Counted from the stretch's first letter, positions 9,327 through 17,665 are shown. The stretch is DNA of 64,000 nt from Mesorhizobium shangrilense (GCF_040537815.1 NZ_JBEWSZ010000001.1:4588001-4652000), one strand, 5' to 3'. The notes: generated by a model not told the origin, from the letters alone. A program made the numbers and translations.

Positions 9327-9697
9327 GAAGTATATTCTGTCATGTATTCCGCCATCGGCCAGACCGGCCGCACCTCCATCGTGCCGGTGCCGGCACCGGG
9401 GCAGCGTGCCGCCCAGGAAATAGCCGCATCCATGTCCGGCACGTCGATCATGTAATAGCCGCCGAGCTGCTCCTTGGTGTCGGCATAGGGACCGTCAATC
9501 ACGTTGGTCTTGCCGCCGGCCACCCGCACGGAGGTTGCCGTCGACGTGAACCTAAGCCGCTCGCCGCCAACGAACACGCCGGCCTTCTTCATCGCTTCGG
9601 TGTAGGCGCCATAAGCGGCGCTCATCTGGATGGCCGCCTCCTTTGAGGCAGCTGCCATTCCGGCCTCGCTGTTGTAGATAAGAAGCAGGTACTGCAT
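9323..9697 (-). CDS. DGPF/YCII-related protein, partner of the ECF42 sigma factor
   Basis: A 124-residue protein: MQYLLLIYNSEAG at the start, then the family signature DGPYADTKEQLGGYYMIDVP and the closing unit MDAAISWAARCPGA. DGPF-domain proteins share the ferredoxin-like YciI fold, and their biochemical role is undefined. The ATG at 9697 was preferred over the one at 9703 because GGGAG lies six bases ahead of it. The stop overlaps the GTG start of the sigma factor, so the pair is translationally coupled with the partner first. The bases upstream should hold the ECF42-dependent promoter, if this pair is autoregulated as in described systems. Confidence 0.92.
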   Translation of the reverse strand: MQYLLLIYNSEAGMAAASKEAAIQMSAAYGAYTEAMKKAGVFVGGERLRFTSTATSVRVAGGKTNVIDGPYADTKEQLGGYYMIDVPDMDAAISWAARCPGAGTGTMEVRPVWPMAEYMTEYTS

Positions 9698-9897
9698 GGT
9701 CATCTCCCGTGTTTTTCAGGGACCGCGTCGTTGCGGGCCGAACGTATGTCGCGCGGGCGTGTCCGATTTCGACAGGCATCGGAAAAATCTTCGCCCTTGG
9801 CCACGCGTTGCGCAAGACGCAGCTTTCCGGCATCGGCATCAATCTATTGCCTGGGCATGATCCCTGGCGAAATCGCTTTCGCGTCTCGGGATCGTGT

Positions 9898-10347
9898 CTA
9901 GCCGACCAAACGCCCCCTCAGTTCGGCGGAAGGAATATCGCAGCTGTCCTTCCTGCCGAACAGTGCATAGCGATTGCGGGCAATGCGCTCATAGAGCCAG
10001 TTGAGAAGCGGGCGCGGCAGGAGGAGCAGCAGCCTTGCCGTCCGCCACGGCCAGCCGAGTTCGGACATGACCGCGACGAGACTTTCCAGGCGTGTGAAGG
10101 CGGCACCGTCGATGATGACGAGATTGGTCTCGTAGCTGTCCGTCCGCAGCCCATGCCGACGAAACAGCGCCTCGCCGAGTGGCGACTGCGCGGTGGCGAA
10201 GCGGAAGCGGTTTTGCCGATCGAGCCTGACCACCATGCGGGCGAAGCCGGAGCACAGCACGCAGACACCGTCGAAGACAATCAGCGGATGGCTTGCATCG
10301 AAGGCTGGTGGTTCAGGAAAATGGGTCGGCTTGGTGAGGTCGGTCAC
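9898..10347 (-). CDS. DCC-family thiol-disulfide oxidoreductase (DUF393)
   Basis: A 149-residue protein with the family motif DGVCVLC near residues 26-32 (the CxxC of the DCC family, named for DxxCxxC), then VRLDRQNRFRFATAQSPLG, ETNLVIIDGAAFTRLESLVAV and the C-terminal RNRYALFGRKDSC. The fold is thioredoxin-like and the proteins are predicted to reduce or exchange disulfides; physiological partners are unknown. The C-terminal helix PRPLLNWLYERIARNR is amphipathic and may touch the membrane. It is a single gene on the minus strand; 179 bases separate it from a very small ORF upstream, and nothing obvious ties it to the sigma-factor pair downstream. Confidence 0.92.
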   Translation of the reverse strand: MTDLTKPTHFPEPPAFDASHPLIVFDGVCVLCSGFARMVVRLDRQNRFRFATAQSPLGEALFRRHGLRTDSYETNLVIIDGAAFTRLESLVAVMSELGWPWRTARLLLLLPRPLLNWLYERIARNRYALFGRKDSCDIPSAELRGRLVG

Positions 10348-10526
10348 GCGGGCCTCGGCGGCTTATGCCCCAAGACATTAAGCCAGCCGATCGCGGCATC
10401 AAAGCCGTGGCGATGTCGCACGCTGTCTGGCGACGAACGTTGGACGTTCGGCGCGATAGGTGGTTGCCCGGGAATCGGCGGCCGGCCTGCAGATCCGGCT
10501 GTTGTGGCGGCTCTCGAACGTCATGA

Positions 10527-10673
10527 TCAGTGCGCGCTGATGCCGAGCGAGTTGCCGCGACGGGCGCAAGCCGGGCCTGGGCCACGCATGTAGTAGCGCT
10601 CGGGCCGATAGGTCGGCGCGACGAATTCCCGGATGGCGGCGGCATAGCCGATGAGGTGCGTTAGGAAGTTCAT
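10527..10673 (-). CDS. putative 48-residue basic small protein
   Basis: An ATG-to-TGA frame starting MNFLTHLIGYAAAIREFVA, continuing through TYRPERYYMRGPGPACARR and ending GNSLGISAH. It has a short hydrophobic N-terminal helix and an Arg/Tyr-rich middle. Codon choice is like the neighbours (many G/C third positions), which supports translation, but the ribosome site is weak (GGGACC about seven bases upstream). I do not recognise a family. It lies alone on the minus strand between the DCC gene and the ku upstream region and is too short for many gene callers. Confidence 0.5.
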   Translation of the reverse strand: MNFLTHLIGYAAAIREFVAPTYRPERYYMRGPGPACARRGNSLGISAH

Positions 10674-11028
10674 AGTACCAGGTCCCTGTCCGATTTTCGG
10701 ATCTCTTTCCGAATTACCGGCATCATAGCGTCTAGGCGTGAATAGTCGGTGAACGCGATGTTAATCTTTGCCCAAAAATGCCGTGCATCGTGGCTGGAAT
10801 GCGGCTGTTTCGGGGTCTTTCCGTGCAGTAAGGCTGCATTCCGGCCGCTGTGACTTTTGCATCACATATGTTTCGTTTTAATGTCGCCTGCGCGCGATTT
10901 TGTTTCAGTTTTTTCGACGGCTGCGAAAATTCTCCGCCTTGCGGTTCGTGTGGCCGGCCTTGCCGAAACGTCGGGCCGGAACTGGATGGGAATTTGCCCG
11001 TTCTCGCCTCTCACGGAGAGGATTTGTC
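10674..11028. other. 355-base non-coding stretch upstream of ku
   Basis: This stretch is less GC-rich than its surroundings in the part from 10740 to 10920. The only structures I see are the interrupted palindrome TGTGA-N8-TCACA at 10849-10866, two bases too wide for a classical CRP site, and a TTAATC/TTTTAATG AT-rich patch that could host the ku promoter. The ku ribosome site GGAGAGGA is at its 3' end. A 31-codon ATG frame near 10760 has no ribosome site and was not accepted. Confidence 0.5.
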
Positions 11029-11895
11029 ATGGCGCCGCGTCCTGCCTGGAAGGGCTATCTGAAGCTTTCGCTGGTCACTTGTGCGGTCGAGCTGACCAAT
11101 GTCGTCACCCACACCGAGAAGGTCTCGTTCCGGGTGCTGAACCGCAAGACCGGCAACACGGTGAAACGCATCTATGTCGACTCCGAGACCGGCAAGCCGC
11201 TCGACGACGGCGACGAGATCAAGGGCTATGAGGACGACGGCGATTTCATCCATATCGAGGAGGACGAGATCGAGGCCGTCCAGATCGAATCCTCGCACAC
11301 GATGGCGCTCGACGGCTTTGTCGACAAAGCCTCGATCCAGCAGATCTATCTCGACACGCCCTATTATGTTGCGCCGGCCGACAAGGTGTCGGAGGAGGCG
11401 TTTGCCGTGATCCGCGACGCAATGGCGGGCAAGAAGATGGCGGGGCTGGCGCGCATCGTGCTCTACAGCCGCGAACGCCCGGTGGTAATCGAGCCGCTGG
11501 GCAAGGGCATGGTGCTGACGACGCTGCGCTACGACAACACGGTGCGGCAGCCTGACACCGTGTTCGGCGATATCAAGGCGGTGAAGACCGACCAGGAGAT
11601 GACCGATCTCGCCGAACTCATCATCGACAAAAAGAAGGCGACGTTCGATCCTTCCAAGTTCGACGACAAATACGAAGACGCCCTGCTCGAACTGATCCGC
11701 GCCAAGAAAGCGGGACGCAAGGCGCCCAAGGCCAAGGCAGCGCCCAAGCCCTCCAACGTCGTCAATCTGTTCGATGCGCTGAAGAAGAGCCTTTCGGCGG
11801 ATGCAGGCTCCGCGAAGGCTGCATCGTCGAAAACCAAACCGGCGGCCAAACGCGCCAAGCCGAAAGCCGGCGCGTCGAACCGCAAATCGGCCTGA
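11029..11895 (+). CDS. ku: Ku homodimer protein of bacterial non-homologous end joining
   Basis: A 288-residue bacterial Ku. It begins MAPRPAWKGYLKLSLVTCAV, the standard Ku N-terminus, and contains NRKTGNTVKRIYVDSETGKP, the DGFVDKASIQQIYLDTPYYV core and GKGMVLTTLRYDNTVR, covering the beta-barrel ring that threads onto DNA ends. The C-terminus from about residue 240 is a Lys/Ala/Pro-rich tail (KAKAAPKPSN, later KPAAKRAKPKAGA) of the kind that modulates DNA binding and recruits LigD. The ATG at 11029 follows GGAGAGGA; longer frames upstream are unconvincing. It is followed after 12 bases by ligD, making a compact two-gene NHEJ operon. Confidence 0.96.
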   Translation: MAPRPAWKGYLKLSLVTCAVELTNVVTHTEKVSFRVLNRKTGNTVKRIYVDSETGKPLDDGDEIKGYEDDGDFIHIEEDEIEAVQIESSHTMALDGFVDKASIQQIYLDTPYYVAPADKVSEEAFAVIRDAMAGKKMAGLARIVLYSRERPVVIEPLGKGMVLTTLRYDNTVRQPDTVFGDIKAVKTDQEMTDLAELIIDKKKATFDPSKFDDKYEDALLELIRAKKAGRKAPKAKAAPKPSNVVNLFDALKKSLSADAGSAKAASSKTKPAAKRAKPKAGASNRKSA

Positions 11896-11907
11896 GGACG
11901 CGAAGCG

Positions 11908-14418
11908 ATGGCCAGCCTCGATCAGTATCATTCCAAGCGCGATTTCAAGAAGACGTCCGAGCCGGCAGGCAAGGTCGCGCGCGGCAAGAACGCCAAGGCG
12001 GGCGGCATCTTCGTCATCCACAAGCACGCGGCGACCCGGCTGCACTACGACCTTCGCCTCGAACACGGCGGCGTGCTGTGGAGCTGGGCGGTGACGCGCG
12101 GCCCGAGCCTCGATCCGCATGAGAAGCGGCTGGCCGTGCATGTCGAGGACCATCCGATCGACTACGCGCCGTTCGAGGGCATCATTCCCAAGGGCGAATA
12201 TGGCGGCGGCTCGGTCATTGTCTGGGATGAAGGAACCTGGGTTCCCGAAATGGATCCGGCCAAGGCGATGAAGAAGGGCCATATCAGCTTCGAGCTGCAC
12301 GGCCACAAGCTGCATGGTCTGTGGCACCTGGTGCGGCTGAAGCCCCGCGCCGGCGAGAAACGTGAAAACTGGCTGCTGATCAAGTCGGATGATGCCGCCG
12401 CACGTCCCGGCGAGGACATTCTCAAGGAAGCGCCGGAATCGGTGAAATCCGGCCTGACGATCGAGGAGGTCGGCGAGGGCAAGACCGCCGGAGGCCAGAA
12501 GCCGAAGGTCTGGCATTCCAACAAGTCGGCCGCCGGGAAGGAAAAAACCGCAGGCCGCAAACTCGAATTCATCGAGCCGCAGCTGGCGACGCTGGAGCGG
12601 GACGCACCGCCGGGCAAGGACTGGCTGCACGAAGTGAAGTTTGACGGCTATCGCATGCAGGCGCAAATCGCCGGCACGGATGTGCGGCTGCTGACTCGCA
12701 CCGGTCTCGACTGGACGGAGAAATTCGGCGGCGAGATCGTCGCGGAACTCGCGGCGTTGACATGCAGCGATGCGATCATCGATGGCGAGATCGTCGTACT
12801 GGCCGACAGCGGTGTGTCCTCGTTCTCGCTGCTGCAGCAGGACCTGTCCGCCAATCGAACCAACCGCTTCATCTATTATGTCTTCGACCTGATGCGGCTC
12901 GACGGCCGGGATTTGCGTGGCGAGCCGCTGGTCGAGCGCAAGCAGGCCTTGCAGGAACTGCTCGGCAAGCAAGCCGAAAATCCCGCGATCCGTTTCAGCG
13001 ACCATTTCGCCGAACCCGGCAAGGTCATGCTGGAGCATGCCTGCCGCATGGGGCTGGAAGGTGTCGTCTCCAAGCGCGCCGATGCGCCCTATCGCAGCGG
13101 GCGCGGCCGGTCATGGGTGAAGTCGAAATGCACGGCGCGGCAGGAATTCGTCATCGGCGGCTATCTGCCGTCGGAAAAGACAGGACGTGGGCTGCGCTCG
13201 CTGCTGGTCGGCTATCACGAAGACGGCAAGCTGCATTATGCCGGTCGCGTCGGCACCGGGTTCTCCACCAAAGGCGCTGCTGATCTGAAGACAAGACTCG
13301 ACGCGCTGAAGGCAGAGTCATCGCCCTTCGATGCCGCCGTGCCGAAAGGCAAGGGCCTGGTCTGGGTCAAGCCTGAGCTTGTCGGCGAAGTGGAGTTTCG
13401 CAGCTGGACGTCCGACCGTATAATACGCCATGCCTCGTTCCAGGGGTTGCGCGAGGACAAGCCGGCGGAGGAAGTCGTGCAGGAAAAACCAAAGGCAGCG
13501 ACAGGCAAAGGGCCGGCCAAGACAAGGTCGGCGCCAAGTGCGGCCAAACCCGCCGGAGCGATGACCACCACGGTAAAGCTTTCCCATCCCGACAAGCTGC
13601 TGTGGCCCGAGGAAAACATCTCCAAGCAGGGACTGCTCGACCATTACGCGCTTGTGTGGCCGCGCATGGAACAGTTCGTCGTGAACCGGCCGCTCAGCCT
13701 TGTGCGGGCGCCAGAAGGCGTCGGCGGCCCGCGTTTCTTCCAAAAGCACGCCTCGGCCGGCATGAACGACAAGATCGCCCGGATGAAAGACCCGACGGAT
13801 GGCGAGGAGATCCTGTTCATCCGCGATTTCGATGGCGTCGCCGCGCTTGTGCAGTACGGCGTGGTCGAGATCCATATCTGGGGCTGCACCGTCGACGAGT
13901 TGGAGAAGCCCGACCAGATCATCTTCGATCTCGACCCCGATGAAGGCGTGGACGTGAAGGCAGTGCGCGAGGCGGCGCTCGATATCAGGGGCAAGCTTGA
14001 CGAGCTGTCGCTGCCAAACTTCGTCAAGACTTCGGGCGGCAAGGGCTACCATGTCCTGGTGCCGCTGAAACCTTCGGCGGATTGGGATCAGGTTAAAACC
14101 TTCGCCCATGATTTTGCCAAGGCATTGGAGCAAGGCGCGCCAGACCGCTACACAGCGACGCTGTCGAAGAAGGCGCGCACGGGAAAGATCTTCGTCGACT
14201 ATCTGCGCAATGGAAGGGGCTCGACGACGGTCGCGCCCTATTCGTCGCGGGCCAAGAAGGGCGCCACCGTGTCGATGCCGGTGACCTGGGCGGAGATCGA
14301 GGCCGGGCTGGCGCCGAACGCGTTCCCGATGGGCGACAAGACGACGTTGAAGCGGCTGGCGGAAGCCGATCCGTGGGCGGATTTCTTCAAGCAGGGGAAG
14401 GTGCTGAAGCGGGGGTAG
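11908..14418 (+). CDS. ligD: multifunctional DNA ligase D (phosphoesterase-ligase-polymerase)
   Basis: An 836-residue protein with three modules. Residues about 1-190 are the 3'-phosphoesterase domain ([36 protein letters not shown]). Residues about 225-540 are the ATP-dependent ligase: [11 protein letters not shown] with the AMP-binding Lys244, then [15 protein letters not shown] and [12 protein letters not shown]. Residues about 558-836 are the primase-like polymerase: [29 protein letters not shown] and the metal-binding IFDLDPDEG (Asp674, Asp676). This PE-LIG-POL order is that of Pseudomonas and rhizobial LigD. The protein processes, fills and seals double-strand breaks with Ku. A Lys/Ala-rich linker joins ligase and polymerase. 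Full length, no frameshift. Confidence 0.97.
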   Translation: MASLDQYHSKRDFKKTSEPAGKVARGKNAKAGGIFVIHKHAATRLHYDLRLEHGGVLWSWAVTRGPSLDPHEKRLAVHVEDHPIDYAPFEGIIPKGEYGGGSVIVWDEGTWVPEMDPAKAMKKGHISFELHGHKLHGLWHLVRLKPRAGEKRENWLLIKSDDAAARPGEDILKEAPESVKSGLTIEEVGEGKTAGGQKPKVWHSNKSAAGKEKTAGRKLEFIEPQLATLERDAPPGKDWLHEVKFDGYRMQAQIAGTDVRLLTRTGLDWTEKFGGEIVAELAALTCSDAIIDGEIVVLADSGVSSFSLLQQDLSANRTNRFIYYVFDLMRLDGRDLRGEPLVERKQALQELLGKQAENPAIRFSDHFAEPGKVMLEHACRMGLEGVVSKRADAPYRSGRGRSWVKSKCTARQEFVIGGYLPSEKTGRGLRSLLVGYHEDGKLHYAGRVGTGFSTKGAADLKTRLDALKAESSPFDAAVPKGKGLVWVKPELVGEVEFRSWTSDRIIRHASFQGLREDKPAEEVVQEKPKAATGKGPAKTRSAPSAAKPAGAMTTTVKLSHPDKLLWPEENISKQGLLDHYALVWPRMEQFVVNRPLSLVRAPEGVGGPRFFQKHASAGMNDKIARMKDPTDGEEILFIRDFDGVAALVQYGVVEIHIWGCTVDELEKPDQIIFDLDPDEGVDVKAVREAALDIRGKLDELSLPNFVKTSGGKGYHVLVPLKPSADWDQVKTFAHDFAKALEQGAPDRYTATLSKKARTGKIFVDYLRNGRGSTTVAPYSSRAKKGATVSMPVTWAEIEAGLAPNAFPMGDKTTLKRLAEADPWADFFKQGKVLKRG

Positions 14419-14451
14419 GCAGCGCAATTTGTCAGCGTAGCGATCCTTCGC

Positions 14452-14610
14452 GCCCCCTCTGGCCTGCCGGCCATCTCCCCCACGAGTGGGGAGATTGGCA
14501 GCTTCGGCGCTTCGCACTCCTTGCACCGCAGGAGATTGGCAAAAGCTGGTGTGACGTCCGATCTCCCCCCATGTCGGGGAGATGTCCGGCAGGACAGAGA
14601 GGGGCTCTGT
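14452..14610. repeat. intergenic palindromic repeat, family 1, copy B
   Basis: Left arm CCCCCTCTGGCCTGCCGGCC plus CTCCCCCAC..GTGGGGAG, right arm CTCCCCCC..GGGGAGATGTCCGGCAGG; inner conserved phrase GATTGGCAGCTTCGGCG as in copy A (GATTGGCAGCTTCAGCG). It lies between the convergent ends of ligD and the ArsR gene, where it may serve as a bidirectional 3' hairpin. Confidence 0.85.
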
Positions 14611-14633
14611 CCCGCCGACGTCTCCGCAGACCA

Positions 14634-15308
14634 TCAAGCCAGAAACACCCTCTCAAACGCCTGCTTGCCCGGCGGCGAGAAGATCACCGCGCGGCTATCC
14701 TTCTCACGGCGGGCCCATTTTTCGGCGAGGATCTTGTCGAGGATGGCGGCGCCCAGCGTGCCGGCGAGGTGCGAGCGCCGCACGCTCCAGTCGAGGCAGG
14801 CGCGGCAGACAGGCCGCCGCGGCTTGGTGTAGACATCGATGCCGATGGCGGCGAAATGCGATGCGGCCGACGGCGCCAGGCTGATCTCGTTGTCGTCTCG
14901 GACCAGCACGTTTTTGGCGACAAGGCGGTCGAGCATTGCCACGGCCTGCTCGCCGGCGAGATGGTCGTAGCAGACGCGGGCCACGCGCATGGCCGTGTCG
15001 CGCGGGCCTGGCCGCACACGCTGCGGGCCGACCGACGCGGCAACCCCGATGATGGACTCGATCATGCCGGCCACTTGCGGGCCGGCGAGGCCGTAGTAGC
15101 GATGCCGCCCCTGGCTGGCCAACGTCAGCAAGCCGCCCTCCATCAGTTTTGACAAATGCGAACTGGCTGTCGGGAGCGACACGCCGGCTTCGAGCGCCAG
15201 TTCGCTTGCGGTCAGCGCCGTGCCGCCCATCAGCGCGGTCAGCATGTTTGCCCGGGCGGGGTCACCGACCAGGCTGGCGATGCGGGCAATGTCGGGTCCC
15301 TCACGCAT
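14634..15308 (-). CDS. ArsR-family winged-helix regulator
   Basis: A 224-residue protein. The N-terminal domain (about residues 1-90) is an ArsR-type winged helix: IASLVGDPARANMLTALMGG, then TASELALEAGVSLPTASSHL as helix-turn-helix and GGLLTLASQGRHRYYGL as the wing. The C-terminal 130 residues extend beyond a plain ArsR; they contain the Cys pair CRACLDWSVRRSHLAGTLGA near residue 170, a conserved feature of this longer subfamily and a possible metal or redox site. It is divergent from the DUF1127, NIPSNAP and ABM genes, with only 68 bases between, so those genes are its likely targets along with itself. The ligand is unknown. Confidence 0.9.
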   Translation of the reverse strand: MREGPDIARIASLVGDPARANMLTALMGGTALTASELALEAGVSLPTASSHLSKLMEGGLLTLASQGRHRYYGLAGPQVAGMIESIIGVAASVGPQRVRPGPRDTAMRVARVCYDHLAGEQAVAMLDRLVAKNVLVRDDNEISLAPSAASHFAAIGIDVYTKPRRPVCRACLDWSVRRSHLAGTLGAAILDKILAEKWARREKDSRAVIFSPPGKQAFERVFLA

Positions 15309-15376
15309 AGTTCGTTCTCCATCGAAGCATTCTTGTCAGATAATCACTATTCTCCGGCCAGATCAAGGAGACGACG

Positions 15377-15586
15377 ATGACGCCCGCTTCCACCTCCGCA
15401 CCGTTCGAAAGCCGCCGATCGCTCCCGTTCGTCACCTGGTTCCGCTCGCGGCTGCTGGCCCGGTGGTATGACCGCCACCTGCAGCGTCGCGACCTCGCCG
15501 AGATCGACGACCACCTGCTGCGCGACCTTGGCCTGACGCCGCAGGACGTGCGTCGCGAATGCGCGAAGTCCTTCTGGCGGACATGA
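15377..15586 (+). CDS. DUF1127 small protein
   Basis: A 69-residue protein. The C-terminal part is the DUF1127 signature: WYDRHLQRRDLAEIDDHLLR followed by DLGLTPQDVRREC. The N-terminal part (residues 1-30) is variable and basic (SRRSLPFVTWFRSRLLAR). Small DUF1127 proteins are abundant in Rhizobiales; some act in RNA binding and phosphate or stress control, but this member has no assigned role. The ribosome site AAGGAGAC lies just ahead of the ATG. It is the first gene rightward from the ArsR gene, 89 bases before the NIPSNAP gene. Confidence 0.9.
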   Translation: MTPASTSAPFESRRSLPFVTWFRSRLLARWYDRHLQRRDLAEIDDHLLRDLGLTPQDVRRECAKSFWRT

Positions 15587-15675
15587 CCAGCCAGGGAATT
15601 GCCTAGCAGATCCGCCCACCGGAAGCTTCGACGCCGCTCGAATTGTCGACGCAAGACACGCTCAAGGAGACGACC

Positions 15676-16008
15676 ATGACCATCACCTGCTTCATCCGCT
15701 ACGAGATCGACCCGTTCGGCAAAACGGCGTTCGAGGAATATGCCCGCAACTGGGGCCAGGCCATTCCGCGCTGCGGCGCCGACCTGATCGGCTATTTCGC
15801 GCCGCATGAGGGCTCGGCCACGACAGCCTATGCCGCCTATAACATCGAAAGCCTGGCCGCCTACGAAGCCTATCGCGCACGGCTTGCCGCCGATCCCGCC
15901 GGCAAGGCAAACTACGAGTTCGCCCGCCGCGAAAGATTCATCCTCAAGGAGGATCGCATGTTCCTGAAACTGGCGTCCGGACCACACGCGCCTCTGGTGA
16001 AAGTATGA
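15676..16008 (+). CDS. NIPSNAP family protein
   Basis: A 110-residue protein starting MTITCFIRYEIDPFGKTAFE, with the two beta-alpha-beta units of a dimeric alpha-beta barrel: the first through YARNWGQAIPRCGADLIGYF and the second through TTAYAAYNIESLAAYEAYR, ending RFILKEDRMFLKL. This matches NIPSNAP-type proteins, whose function in bacteria is unknown. The ATG at 15676 has AAGGAGACGACC upstream, the same ribosome-site sequence as the DUF1127 gene. Its stop overlaps the next start (ATGA), so the two barrel proteins are coupled and could form a heterodimer. Probably under control of the divergent ArsR regulator. Confidence 0.88.
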   Translation: MTITCFIRYEIDPFGKTAFEEYARNWGQAIPRCGADLIGYFAPHEGSATTAYAAYNIESLAAYEAYRARLAADPAGKANYEFARRERFILKEDRMFLKLASGPHAPLVKV

Positions 16009-16349
16009 TCGCCGTCATCTTCGAGGTCGAGCCGGCGGCGGGCAAACGCGATGCCTATCTGGGCATCGCCGCAAACCTTCGTCCGCTGCTCGACGGCATC
16101 GACGGTTTCATTTCGATCGAGCGCTTCCAGAGTCTGGTCGACCCGAACCGCATCCTGTCGCTGTCGTTCTGGCGCGACGAGGAGGCGGTGAAGGCGTGGC
16201 GCAACACCGAGGAGCACCGGCAGGCGCAGCAGGCCGGGCGCGGCGGTATCTTTGCCGGCTATCGGCTGCGGATCGCGCACGTGGTGCGCGACTATGGGCT
16301 GACGGAAAGAGCCGAGGCGCCCGCGGATAGCCGGGCGGTGAATGGGTGA
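16005..16349 (+). CDS. antibiotic biosynthesis monooxygenase (ABM) domain protein
   Basis: A 114-residue protein with a dimeric alpha-beta-barrel ABM domain: MIAVIFEVEPAAGKRDAYLG, then GFISIERFQSLVDPNRILSL and SFWRDEEAVKAWRNTEEHRQ, where WRNTEEHR is the usual ABM phrase. Family members are cofactor-free monooxygenases or heme-degrading enzymes; the conserved catalytic Asn/Trp/His set of IsdG is not clearly complete here, so I do not assign a reaction. It is coupled to the NIPSNAP gene by a four-base overlap. The last fifteen residues are unstructured and run up to a repeat element. Confidence 0.88.
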   Translation: MIAVIFEVEPAAGKRDAYLGIAANLRPLLDGIDGFISIERFQSLVDPNRILSLSFWRDEEAVKAWRNTEEHRQAQQAGRGGIFAGYRLRIAHVVRDYGLTERAEAPADSRAVNG

Positions 16350-16350
16350 A

Positions 16351-16496
16351 GCTCCCCCTTCTCCCCTTGTGGGGGGAGCCGAAGGCGACGGATGAGGGGT
16401 GCTCCAGAAAGCACCAATGCCTCATTCCTTGCAACACCCCTCATCCGTCTTGGCGCTGCGCGCCAATCCACCTTCTCCCACAGGGGGGAGAAGGTA
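16351..16496. repeat. nested palindromic repeat, variant of family 1
   Basis: Outer arms CTCCCCCTTCTCCCC and GGGGGGAGAAGG; inner arms GACGGATGAGGGGTG (16387-16401) and CACCCCTCATCCGTC (16435-16449), an exact 15-base inverted pair. The edges resemble family 1 but the interior is different, so I treat it as a distinct type. It lies between convergent ends of the ABM gene and mbfA. Confidence 0.8.
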
Positions 16497-16506
16497 AAAA
16501 GGCCGC

Positions 16507-17490
16507 TCACGCATTCCCGATCAGCACGCCGGCCGCGAACACCAGGGCGCCGCCCAGCACCACCTGGAAGGCAGCGCGCAGGAACGGTGTCTGCATGTAG
16601 CGGTTCTGGACGAAGGCTATGGCCCACAATTCGAAGAACACGACCACCGCGGCCACGGCGGTCGCCGTCCAGAAGTGCGGGATGAGATAGGGCAGCGCGT
16701 GACCAAGGCCGCCCGCCGACGTCATGACGCCAGTGGTGATGCCGCGCTTTATCGGCGAGCCCCGGCCAGAAAGCTTGCCGTCGTCGGAAGCGACTTCGGT
16801 GAAGCCCATCGAGATACCGGCGCCGATCGAGGCGGCGAGCCCGACCAGGAAGGTCTGCCAGGTGTCATGCGTGGCGAAGGCGGCGGCGAAGATCGGCGCC
16901 AGTGTCGACACCGATCCATCCATCAGTCCGGCCAATCCTGGTTGCACATAGGTCAGGATGAACTGGCGCTGCTCGGCCGCTGCTTCTTCGTCCTTCACCT
17001 CGCCCGGCACGTGCTTTTGTTCCAGGCGCTGCGCCAGTGTTTCGTGACCCTGTTCGGCCACCGCGAGATCGTCGAGCAGCTTTCGCGTCGAAGCGTCGGT
17101 GGTGCGCTTTGCCGCCTCGACGTAGAAAAGATAGGCGCGCCGCTCCATCGCCTCGGCCTGGCTGCGCACATGCTCGATGCCAAGCGGCCTCACCAGCCAG
17201 TCGGGCTTGCGCTCGAAATAGCCCTTCACATGCTCGCGTCGGATCAGCGGGATGCGCTCGCCGAAACGCTTGCGGAAGAGTTCGATCAGCGCGTCGCGAT
17301 GGCTATCCTCCTCCTCGGCCATCTCCTCGAACACTTTTGCCGATTGCGGAAAACGCTCCAACAACCCGTCGGCGTAAGCGCGGTAGATGCGCCCGTCATC
17401 CTCCTCGGATGAGATGGCAAGCGCCAGGATCTCCTGTTCCGAGAGCGATTCGAAGGGGCGGCGGCCGAAGCCGAAAACACGGGAAAGCAT
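16507..17490 (-). CDS. mbfA: MbfA-type membrane-bound ferritin (ferritin-VIT1 fusion)
   Basis: A 327-residue fusion. Residues about 15-160 form a ferritin-like di-iron domain: EILALAISSEEDDGRIY, EEMAEEEDSHRDALIELF, then ERRAYLFYVEAAK and AVAEQGHETLAQRL supply the Glu and ExxH ligands. Residues about 175-327 form a VIT1/CCC1-like membrane domain with GLAGLMDGSVSTLAPIFAAA and GLAASIGAGISMGFTEVASD plus further hydrophobic helices. MbfA of Agrobacterium and Bradyrhizobium exports iron through the inner membrane and protects against iron and peroxide; it is repressed by Irr at low iron. The palindrome directly upstream fits that control. The start has no clear ribosome site, possibly because the operator occupies that space. 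Confidence 0.93.
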   Translation of the reverse strand: MLSRVFGFGRRPFESLSEQEILALAISSEEDDGRIYRAYADGLLERFPQSAKVFEEMAEEEDSHRDALIELFRKRFGERIPLIRREHVKGYFERKPDWLVRPLGIEHVRSQAEAMERRAYLFYVEAAKRTTDASTRKLLDDLAVAEQGHETLAQRLEQKHVPGEVKDEEAAAEQRQFILTYVQPGLAGLMDGSVSTLAPIFAAAFATHDTWQTFLVGLAASIGAGISMGFTEVASDDGKLSGRGSPIKRGITTGVMTSAGGLGHALPYLIPHFWTATAVAAVVVFFELWAIAFVQNRYMQTPFLRAAFQVVLGGALVFAAGVLIGNA

Positions 17491-17499
17491 GAGGAATTC

Positions 17500-17530
17500 A
17501 CCCTAGTTTAGAATAGTTCTAAACTAGGGT
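17500..17530. promoter_or_regulatory. iron control element (ICE, Irr box) of mbfA
   Basis: A perfect inverted repeat with 14-base arms, ACCCTAGTTTAGAA and its complement, around TAG. The inner part TTTAGAA-N3-TTCTAAA matches the ICE motif bound by Irr in Rhizobiales. It begins ten bases ahead of the mbfA start and covers the predicted -10 box and transcription start, the right place for repression. Confidence 0.88.
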
Positions 17531-17549
17531 TTGACGTGCTCCCGGTCAA
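17521..17549 (-). promoter_or_regulatory. putative mbfA promoter
   Basis: On the minus strand a TTGACC -35 box (17549-17544) is followed after 17 bases by TAGTTT (17526-17521) inside the ICE palindrome. Start of transcription would be near 17514, giving a leader of about 24 bases. The -10 is weak (three of six consensus bases). Confidence 0.55.
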
Positions 17550-17603
17550 CCGCACGGTTGGCCGATGTCAAGAATTGTTGAAGTCGGGCGCGGTGACCGT
17601 CTC

Positions 17604-17646
17604 TTCACTATCGGTTAATGTTCACCTATATTAGCAAACATCAACC
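17604..17646 (+). promoter_or_regulatory. promoter with overlapping inverted repeat, HTH gene
   Basis: TTCACT at 17604-17609, a 17-base spacer, and TATATT at 17627-17632. Flanking the -10 box is the inverted pair GGTTAATGTT (17613-17622) and AACATCAACC (17637-17646), nine of ten positions complementary. An operator laid across a -10 box suggests repression, possibly by the HTH protein encoded just downstream. Confidence 0.6.
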
Positions 17647-17665
17647 AAGAAGAAGGAATTCGCGG

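Noticed and set aside
10760..10856. 31-codon ATG frame upstream of ku
   Set aside because: No ribosome site, cysteine-rich random-looking translation, lies in a promoter-like AT-richer patch.
10849..10866. CRP-like site TGTGA-N8-TCACA upstream of ku
   Set aside because: The spacer is eight instead of six bases, and CRP sites are not typical of Rhizobiales ku genes; left as a description only.
11011..13038. Long open frame on the minus strand through ku and ligD
   Set aside because: It is antisense to well-conserved Ku and LigD; its translation is repetitive Arg/Leu/His text without any domain. High GC creates such frames.
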